Of a stretch of DNA of 10,755 nucleotides, positions 6,139 to 10,755 are shown one piece after another. Positions within the stretch are counted from its first letter, which is position 1. Every line of letters starts with the position of its first letter. The notes under the pieces are model-generated. The model saw nothing but the letters and a program-made list of their open reading frames with translations, made no database searches and was not told the origin of the DNA. The position numbers were made by a program, and so were the translations under genes. This DNA is from Pseudomonadota bacterium (lineage in GTDB: Bacteria; Pseudomonadota; Alphaproteobacteria; Thalassobaculales; Thalassobaculaceae), in the NCBI GenBank assembly GCA_027623845.1, contig JAQBUJ010000055.1, forward strand, positions 1 through 10,755, read 5' to 3'.

Positions 6139-6922
6139 CCCGAAATTCGGGCGCACGCTTCTCCAGGAACGCTTGGTAGCCTTCGCGAAAATCCTCGGTA
6201 TCAAAGCAGGCGAAACCCTCGGCGCGCTCAGTGGCGTCAAGCGGTTCACCCTGGGTCAGGCCACGACTAATCCGGTTGGCAAAGGCCTTGTGCCAGCGAT
6301 TGACCAACGGCGCCCCGGCGCAGATCCGTCCGGTCATCGCCGCCAGTTCGGCGTCCAGATCGTCATCCGGCACAACCCGGGTCAGCAAGCCCTTTTGCAT
6401 CGCCTCCTCGGCCCCAAAGATCCGCGCCTCAAAGAGGATCTCCAGGGTCGTCGAGCGCCCGACCAAGGCGATCAGCCCGGCCATTTCCGCATGCGACATA
6501 ACCAGGCCCAGACGATTGACCGGGATTCCGAAGCGCGCGCTTTGTCCGGAAATCCGCAGATCGCACATCACCGCCAGCTCCAGCGCGCCGCCGATACAAA
6601 GCCCTTGAATGCGGGCAATGACCGGGTGACGGCAATCGCCGATCGCGGTCATCGCGTGATGCATCAACGCGCCATACTCCGCCGCTTGCCCCGCCGAGGC
6701 GCGCTCGGTCTCAAACTCCTTGATATCGGCTCCCGGTCCCAGCGCCTTCTCGCCGGCGCCGCGTAGGACGACACAACGCACCTCCGGGTCCGCGTCGAGC
6801 GTGGTGAAGGCCTCGCCAACCCCGCCCCACATGGCTTTGTCCAGCGCGTTCAGTTTTTCCGGCCGGTTCAGCACGACGGTCGCCAAGGCGCCGTTGCGTT
6901 CGATCAACACTCCATCGGACAT
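6131..6922 (-). CDS. Crotonase-family protein lacking the second hydratase glutamate
   Basis: A crotonase-fold protein of 263 aa. Asn-Arg-Pro-Glu-Lys-Leu-Asn-Ala-Leu (19-27) and the two oxyanion-hole loops (Gly-Pro-Gly-Ala-Asp-Ile at 62-67 and Ile-Gly-Gly-Ala-Leu-Glu at 110-115) are typical. Glu115 matches the first catalytic acid of enoyl-CoA hydratase. At the second site the usual Phe-Gly-X-Pro-Glu reads Phe-Gly-Ile-Pro-Val-Asn, so the acid is replaced by Val135. Such members often catalyse other acyl-CoA reactions (isomerisation, decarboxylation, hydrolysis, C-C cleavage), so the label hydratase may be wrong. The start is ATG 6922 with a purine-rich GAGAAGAG upstream. The methyltransferase-like gene ends 63 bp upstream on the same strand and may be co-transcribed. 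The stop lies in a 21-bp tandem repeat. Confidence 0.87.
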   Translation of the reverse strand: MSDGVLIERNGALATVVLNRPEKLNALDKAMWGGVGEAFTTLDADPEVRCVVLRGAGEKALGPGADIKEFETERASAGQAAEYGALMHHAMTAIGDCRHPVIARIQGLCIGGALELAVMCDLRISGQSARFGIPVNRLGLVMSHAEMAGLIALVGRSTTLEILFEARIFGAEEAMQKGLLTRVVPDDDLDAELAAMTGRICAGAPLVNRWHKAFANRISRGLTQGEPLDATERAEGFACFDTEDFREGYQAFLEKRAPEFRGR

Positions 6923-6985
6923 GGCTCAATGCTCTTCTCTTGATTGGGTCTCGTGATTAGGAAAATCTGACGTCATCAAGGCAGA

Positions 6986-7777
6986 CTACGTCACCAACTC
7001 CGCCTCGGAAATGCTCGCTATGCCGATCACCTGGTTGCGGACCGCAAATCCGGGATCTTCCTCACCGAGCGGGGCGATGTCCCAGGACCAAGTCTCGCCG
7101 ACCCAGGGAATACCGGCTCCGCGCAGCGCCGGCACGGTCTCGACGATGCCGCCATCCGGCGCCAGAATCTGGCGCTCGCTATCGACGATCAGGCAGACGG
7201 TGCCGGCAAAACGCCCGAGATAGCGGAAATGCGCTTCGACCAAGGCGCGGCCGATCGCGTCGATCTCGGCTTCGCTCCGCCCTGCATGATTCTCCAGGAA
7301 CAATCCCGGAAGGGTCGGTAGCTGCGAGGCGATGTTAAGGGAGATCACCAAATCCACGCTCGAATCATCAAGAAAGCGGCCCGGCTCCACCATCTGGGCC
7401 TGTCCGCCTGCAATCAAGTGCAAGCATTCGGTCACATCGTGGGTGACCAATCGTATCCGCCTATCCCTCCAAGAGGCCAGCCGGATGCCAGGCCCATGCA
7501 CCAAGTCAACCAGCAGCACCTCTTCGAACTGTTCGACCAGCGCCCGCAACGGCAGATCATATCCGAGCCCGGCGCCGAGCACGACGGCGCGCCGACGCCC
7601 TTGGGTCCGCTCGATCGCCTTCAGGACGGTGGCCCGGCTGTTGGCCAGATGCGGGGCCCAGGCCTGTTTGCATCGGCCATGACGGCTGATGATCGAGACC
7701 GTCTCCCGCAAAAAACCGAGACGTCTGGCGATCGGCGGGCAAGGGGTGATCAAATAGGTAAGGGCTTCGAGGATCAT
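6986..7777 (-). CDS. Uncharacterised Rossmann-fold, methyltransferase-like protein
   Basis: A soluble protein of 263 aa that I cannot assign to a named family. After a basic N-terminal helical region (about 1-60), residues 64-77 read Ala-Val-Val-Leu-Gly-Ala-Gly-Leu-Gly-Tyr-Asp-Leu-Pro-Leu. This is a glycine-rich loop like motif I of class I SAM-dependent methyltransferases. It is followed by the strand Val-Leu-Leu-Val-Asp (87-91), whose Asp would bind the ribose. A later strand, Val-Asp-Leu-Val-Ile-Ser-Leu-Asn (141-148), fits motif IV. These support a nucleotide-binding Rossmann core; the methyl-transfer reaction and the substrate are inference. The ATG at 7777 has no strong Shine-Dalgarno sequence. 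It is divergent from the TPP-riboswitch operon (promoter at 7809) and lies upstream of the second crotonase. Confidence 0.7.
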   Translation of the reverse strand: MILEALTYLITPCPPIARRLGFLRETVSIISRHGRCKQAWAPHLANSRATVLKAIERTQGRRRAVVLGAGLGYDLPLRALVEQFEEVLLVDLVHGPGIRLASWRDRRIRLVTHDVTECLHLIAGGQAQMVEPGRFLDDSSVDLVISLNIASQLPTLPGLFLENHAGRSEAEIDAIGRALVEAHFRYLGRFAGTVCLIVDSERQILAPDGGIVETVPALRGAGIPWVGETWSWDIAPLGEEDPGFAVRNQVIGIASISEAELVT

Positions 7778-7808
7778 CGGAATGGCGCGGCCGCAGTTGG
7801 GGTGGTCA

Positions 7809-7837
7809 TTGACATCCTGTCACGACGGTTTCACATT
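7809..7837 (+). promoter_or_regulatory. Sigma70-like promoter upstream of the TPP riboswitch
   Basis: TTGACA (7809-7814) is a perfect -35 consensus. With a 17-bp spacer the -10 would be CACATT (7832-7837), which matches TATAAT at only 3 of 6 positions. The start of transcription would fall near 7844, just where the 5' strand of riboswitch stem P1 begins (7846). That agreement supports the assignment despite the weak -10. Confidence 0.55.
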
Positions 7838-7845
7838 CGCATCAT

Positions 7846-7944
7846 CGTGATGCTGGGGTGCCTCGACGCGGAACGTTCCGCCCGGGACTGAGACCATACC
7901 CATCGAACCTGACCTGGGTCATACCCGCGGAGGGAGACGTCACG
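7846..7944 (+). ncRNA. TPP riboswitch (THI element)
   Basis: All core parts of the thiamine pyrophosphate aptamer are present in order. P1 is CGTGATG (7846-7852) with CGTCACG (7938-7944), 7 bp including one G-U. The 5' core GGGGTGCC is at 7855-7862. P3 contains a perfect palindrome, GCGGAACGTTCCGC (7868-7881). The pyrimidine-binding core CTGAGA is at 7888-7893. ACCC (7898-7901) closes P2 with GGGT (7856-7859). The 3' core GAACCTGACCTGGGTC...ACCCGCGGAGGGA spans 7905-7935 and differs from the common consensus at only a few positions. TPP binding normally turns off downstream genes for thiamine synthesis or uptake. Here the next gene is a Liv-type transporter operon starting at 8049. Confidence 0.95.
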
Positions 7945-8048
7945 GGGCTTTATGCCAGAGCTTTAGGCTGCCTCCGCCCCAAGACCGATGGATAAACCGG
8001 CGCCACCCTTGGTTTGCAACGAATCTTCGTCATGCAAGGAGAAGGTCC
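7945..8048 (+). promoter_or_regulatory. Riboswitch expression platform and ribosome binding site
   Basis: CCTCCGC (7971-7977) is perfectly complementary to GCGGAGG (7927-7933), which is part of the aptamer's conserved 3' core. The two pairings exclude each other, so this is a candidate switching helix. When TPP holds the 3' core, CCTCC becomes free and could pair with the GGAG Shine-Dalgarno sequence (8038-8041) that lies 7 bases before the ATG. GGGGC (7944-7948) could also pair with GCCCC (7976-7980). No T-run follows any hairpin, so translational rather than transcriptional control is favoured. The roles of the helices are inferred. Confidence 0.5.
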
Positions 8049-9185
8049 ATGATCCGTCGCGTCGTCCTACTCACCGCCTTGGCCGCCCTGGCCACAATCA
8101 CCACCTCGCCAACCATAGCCAACGCAAAAGACGCCTATATTCCGATCCTGGTGCCGATTACCGGCTTTATAGCTTTGGAGGGCACCGCCCAACGCAATGG
8201 TGCGATACAGGCGCTGGAGAACGCCCCCGAGGGTGTCACCGTCACCTATGAGGTCTCCGATACCTCGACCTCGCCGGAAGTCGCGGTCACCGCTCTGCAC
8301 CGGGCGCTGGAGCGCGGCAAACCGGTCGCCGCGGCCGCTTCGATCTTCGGCACGCAGATGCTGGCCATGGCGCCGATCGCCCAGCGTGCCGGCGTGCCGT
8401 TGATCACTGTTTCCGGCACCGCCAAGCTGACCGAGTTGGGCAACCCGTATATCTTTCGCTTTTTCCCCGGCGACGAGGTGGTCAAGGTCGCCCACGCCCG
8501 TTACGCCGTCGAGGTCTTGGGGGCTAAACGTCCGGCCTTGCTCTATCAAACCACCTCTTATGGACAAAGCGGGCGGGCGCAACTGGCGAAGATCCTGAAG
8601 GATCTCGGCGCGCCCTTGGTCTTCGAAGAGGCGCTGGCGCCTTCGGTCAAGGACATGTTGCCGGCGCTGGCCAAGCTGCGTGCGGCCAAGCCCGACGTGA
8701 TCCTGCTGCATCTACACTCCGGCCCGACCGCGTTGGCGATCCGACAGGCGCGGGAAGCCGGAATCGATTTGCCGGTGGTCGCCGGATCGGCGATGCATCA
8801 ACCCTCCACCGCCAAGCTTCTGGCGCCGGCCCAGCTCAGTGGGGTCTGCGCCGAAAGCGCCGCCTCGCCGATCTCTGAAAGCGATGCGAAACTGGTCGCC
8901 TTCACCAAGGAGTTTCGCACCCGCTTCCATACCGAGCCCGATGCTTTTGCCCTGGCGCAATACGACGGGATCAACATGGTGCTCGCGGCCCTGAAGGACG
9001 GGGCGGACAATGCCGAGCAAGTGCGCGACTGGCTGGCCGGTCACACCTTCGAGGGATTGGCGATGACCTACAAGTCCGACGGCAAGGGGAACATGGCCCA
9101 TGACGCCCTTATCGTCTGCTATGACGGGGCCTCGCTGCTTCCCACTATCGCCAAACGTTACCATAATGTCGATGGCGCGCTCTAA
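8049..9185 (+). CDS. Liv-type periplasmic substrate-binding protein of an ABC importer, TPP-riboswitch controlled
   Basis: A protein of 378 aa. It opens with an n-region Arg-Arg, a hydrophobic stretch and a likely signal peptidase I site after Ala-Asn-Ala (residue about 26). No lipobox Cys is present, so it should be a free periplasmic protein. The mature part has the two-lobed type I layout of the LivJ/LivK family (Peripla_BP_6). The first lobe includes the ligand loop region Phe-Gly-Thr-Gln-Met-Leu-Ala-Met-Ala-Pro-Ile-Ala followed by Gly-Val-Pro-Leu-Ile-Thr-Val-Ser-Gly-Thr. The second has Tyr-Gln-Thr-Thr-Ser-Tyr-Gly and later Ala-Leu-Ala-Gln-Tyr-Asp-Gly. Homologues bind amino acids, amides, urea, aromatic acids and other small molecules. 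The TPP riboswitch in its leader argues for thiamine or a thiamine-related compound. GGAG at 8038-8041 fixes the start. The permease gene starts 18 bp after the stop. Confidence 0.92.
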   Translation: MIRRVVLLTALAALATITTSPTIANAKDAYIPILVPITGFIALEGTAQRNGAIQALENAPEGVTVTYEVSDTSTSPEVAVTALHRALERGKPVAAAASIFGTQMLAMAPIAQRAGVPLITVSGTAKLTELGNPYIFRFFPGDEVVKVAHARYAVEVLGAKRPALLYQTTSYGQSGRAQLAKILKDLGAPLVFEEALAPSVKDMLPALAKLRAAKPDVILLHLHSGPTALAIRQAREAGIDLPVVAGSAMHQPSTAKLLAPAQLSGVCAESAASPISESDAKLVAFTKEFRTRFHTEPDAFALAQYDGINMVLAALKDGADNAEQVRDWLAGHTFEGLAMTYKSDGKGNMAHDALIVCYDGASLLPTIAKRYHNVDGAL

Positions 9186-9203
9186 CAGGCGGCGGATGCC
9201 GAG

Positions 9204-10142
9204 ATGGGAGCCTCGATCCCGCAACTTCTGGTCAACGGGGTCGCGCTGGGCGCCGCCTATGCGCTGATCGCCCTTGGCTTTGTGCTGGTGATCAATGCGG
9301 TTGGCGCGGTCAACTTCGCCCAGGGCGATCTGGTCATGGCCGGCGGGTTCGTCGCCGTCGCCATTGCCGAATACCTGACCCCGTGGGCAAGCGAAAACCT
9401 GCCGGAACTTGCCGTCGTCGGGCCAGGTTCCTCAGGAGTGGGACTAGGATTGGTGATCCTGCCGCTGACCATGGTGGTGATGGCGGTTTTGGGGTTGTTG
9501 TTCTCGGCCTTGGCCTATGCCCCGCTACGCCATCGTCCGCCGGTTTCGGTTTTCATCAGCACCATCGCCGTGGGCTTGATCCTGCAATATGGCGCCAATG
9601 CCGTCTTCGGCCCGGAACCACGGATCGGCCCGCCGTTGGTTGTCAACGGAAGCTTTGCCCTTGGTCCAATTACGGTATCGATACAGCAACTCTCGGTGAT
9701 CCTCGCCGCTGGCTGTCTGATCGCCGGGACCGGCCTGCTGCTTTCGCGCTCGCAGCTCGGCCGGCAACTGCGCGCGGTCGCCCAGGACCCGGAGATGGCC
9801 GAGGCGATCGGGATCAGCGCTGGGCGCTGTATCGCGATAACCTTCGCCTTGGCCGTCGCCCTGGCTGGAAGCGCCGGCATGTTGCTCTCAAACCAGTTCT
9901 TCGTCGCTCCGAGTGACGGTGGATTGTTCATGCTCAAGGCCTATATCGCGGTCACCCTCGGCGGCTGGGGCCGATTGGATGGCGCGGCGCTTGCGGCGCT
10001 GCTGATCGGTATTTTCGAGGTGATGATGGCGGCTTTCGTCTCCTATGTGATGGCCGAAGCGCTGCTTTATGCCGGCGTCCTTCTGGTGCTGCTGGTCCGT
10101 CCGTCCGGGTTGTTGCGCGAAACCATCCAGAGGCGGACGTGA
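9204..10142 (+). CDS. LivH-type ABC transporter permease
   Basis: An integral membrane protein of 312 aa, normal length for LivH (BPD_transp_2 family). It begins with the family signature Gly-Val-Ala-Leu-Gly-Ala-Ala-Tyr-Ala-Leu-Ile-Ala-Leu-Gly-Phe and Val-Asn-Phe-Ala-Gln-Gly-Asp. Around residues 190-202 lies the cytoplasmic coupling loop (Leu-Gly-Arg-Gln-Leu-Arg-Ala-Val-Ala-Gln-Asp, then Ala-Glu-Ala-Ile-Gly-Ile) that contacts the ATPase subunit. The C-terminus ends in Val-Arg-Pro-Ser-Gly-Leu-Leu, as in LivH. It would pair with the LivM-type subunit to form the inner-membrane channel for the ligand delivered by the upstream binding protein. The spacing of 18 bp after the binding-protein gene and the 4-base overlap with the next gene indicate one operon under the riboswitch. 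Confidence 0.93.
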   Translation: MGASIPQLLVNGVALGAAYALIALGFVLVINAVGAVNFAQGDLVMAGGFVAVAIAEYLTPWASENLPELAVVGPGSSGVGLGLVILPLTMVVMAVLGLLFSALAYAPLRHRPPVSVFISTIAVGLILQYGANAVFGPEPRIGPPLVVNGSFALGPITVSIQQLSVILAAGCLIAGTGLLLSRSQLGRQLRAVAQDPEMAEAIGISAGRCIAITFALAVALAGSAGMLLSNQFFVAPSDGGLFMLKAYIAVTLGGWGRLDGAALAALLIGIFEVMMAAFVSYVMAEALLYAGVLLVLLVRPSGLLRETIQRRT

Positions 10143-10755
10143 AGGCCGGGGCGCTCCGCAACGCCGGAATCATGGCCGCGTTGCTGATCGCGCCGGTCGC
10201 CTTCGCGCTCAACGCCGGCGGCTACGAGCAGCGGATCATGACTTTGGCCGGGATCTATGCGATCGCGGTTCTCGGCTACCAGTTGATCTTCGGACGCCTC
10301 GGCGCGTTGTCCTTGGCTCAGGGCAGTTTTTTCGGCATTGGCGCCTATACGACCGGGCTGCTGGGCATCCATCTGGATTGGGCCTTTCCGGCAAGCTTCC
10401 TCGCATCGTTGGTGGTCCCCGCGGCAATCGCCTGCATCATCGCGATTCCAGTGCTGCGACTGGAATCACACAATTTCGCGCTGGCAACCCTTGGAATTTC
10501 TCAGATCGCGCTGCTGGTCGGGGTGAACTGGACCGAGGGTACCGGCGGCGCCAATGGGCTGTATGGCGTGCCGCCCATTCGCATTCTCGGGACTGCCCTG
10601 GACAATTCCGAAGCGATGCTGGTGGTGGTCTGGTGCGTGCTGGCCGGCGCGGTCCTGGCCTTCTCCTGGTTGGTCAGGGGCCGGGCGGCGCATCGGTTGA
10701 CCCTGTTGCGTGAGGCGCCGGAGGCCGCCGCCACAGCCGGTATCGACATCGGCGC
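10139..10755 (+). CDS. LivM-type ABC transporter permease (partial, runs off the right edge)
   Basis: An open frame of 205 complete codons from a GTG at 10139 to the window end. GTGA overlaps the stop of the LivH-type gene, a classic translational-coupling junction. The product is hydrophobic. It carries the LivM signature Ile-Tyr-Ala-Ile-Ala-Val-Leu-Gly-Tyr-Gln-Leu-Ile-Phe-Gly-Arg-Leu-Gly followed by Leu-Ala-Gln-Gly-Ser-Phe-Phe-Gly-Ile-Gly-Ala-Tyr. Near the end is the coupling loop (Leu-Leu-Arg-Glu-Ala-Pro-Glu-Ala-Ala-Ala-Thr-Ala-Gly-Ile-Asp). LivM proteins are about 320 aa or longer, so a third or more is missing. LivG- and LivF-type ATPase genes are expected just beyond the window. Confidence 0.92.
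   Translation, partial: MKAGALRNAGIMAALLIAPVAFALNAGGYEQRIMTLAGIYAIAVLGYQLIFGRLGALSLAQGSFFGIGAYTTGLLGIHLDWAFPASFLASLVVPAAIACIIAIPVLRLESHNFALATLGISQIALLVGVNWTEGTGGANGLYGVPPIRILGTALDNSEAMLVVVWCVLAGAVLAFSWLVRGRAAHRLTLLREAPEAAATAGIDIG

Noticed and set aside
6968..6975. TGACGTCA palindrome between the methyltransferase-like and crotonase genes
   Set aside because: A single 8-bp palindrome without a flanking promoter; likely chance in a 63-bp gap.
7995..8017. AAACC...GGTTT hairpin in the riboswitch leader as an intrinsic terminator
   Set aside because: Short stem with a long loop and no downstream T-run.
7988..8251. Possible leader peptide frame before the binding-protein gene
   Set aside because: It overlaps the binding-protein start in another frame, has no Shine-Dalgarno sequence, and the product looks random; the riboswitch already explains regulation.
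8049..10755. Plain branched-chain amino acid transporter (livJHM) naming
   Set aside because: Family membership is clear, but the TPP riboswitch contradicts an amino acid assignment, so no liv gene symbols were given.

Overview
The window is high-GC DNA with tightly packed, short-gapped genes. Gene content (GT9/O-antigen ligase LPS genes, several acyl-CoA genes, a Liv-type ABC transporter, a MerR/CDF metal-efflux pair) suggests a Gram-negative alphaproteobacterium, perhaps in or near the Rhodospirillales. That placement is an impression from protein flavour, not a computed result. No rRNA, tRNA, CRISPR array or transposase gene was seen.

Layout. (1) Positions 1-3510, minus strand: an envelope-polysaccharide block. 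Reading 5'->3' on the minus strand it holds a canonical enoyl-CoA hydratase, a GT9 heptosyltransferase-like glycosyltransferase and a DUF6165 protein. These three are closely spaced (13-35 bp gaps) and probably co-transcribed. A 470-bp non-coding gap with a large nested inverted-repeat structure follows, then an O-antigen ligase-like membrane protein that runs off the left edge. (2) Positions 3626-4772: a divergent metal-resistance pair, a small CDF-type cation transporter (minus) and a MerR-family regulator (plus), sharing an intergenic region with a MerR-type dyad inside a 19-bp promoter spacer. A small two-helix membrane protein (4794-5018, minus) converges on the regulator. (3) Positions 5182-7777: a phytanoyl-CoA dioxygenase-like Fe(II)/2-oxoglutarate enzyme (plus) converging on a second crotonase-family gene (minus). 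An uncharacterised Rossmann/methyltransferase-like gene lies upstream of that crotonase. The convergent junction is built of short tandem repeats. (4) Positions 7809-10755, plus strand: a sigma70-like promoter, a well-conserved TPP (thiamine pyrophosphate) riboswitch, then an operon encoding a secreted Liv-type substrate-binding protein, a LivH-type permease and a LivM-type permease cut by the right edge.

The most interesting system is the last one. A complete TPP aptamer (P1 at both ends, CTGAGA core, 3' GAACCTGA...AGGGA core) sits directly in the leader of a transporter from the branched-chain amino acid (HAAT) family. This predicts that the transporter imports thiamine, a thiamine precursor or a breakdown product rather than leucine/isoleucine/valine. 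I know of no characterised thiamine transporter of this class; the known TPP-linked ABC importers are ThiBPQ, ThiXYZ and YkoEDC types. Secondary points of interest are the 147-bp nested inverted-repeat element at 1026-1172, the recurrent tandem duplications spanning stop codons at two gene ends, and the second crotonase, which lacks one of the two canonical catalytic glutamates.
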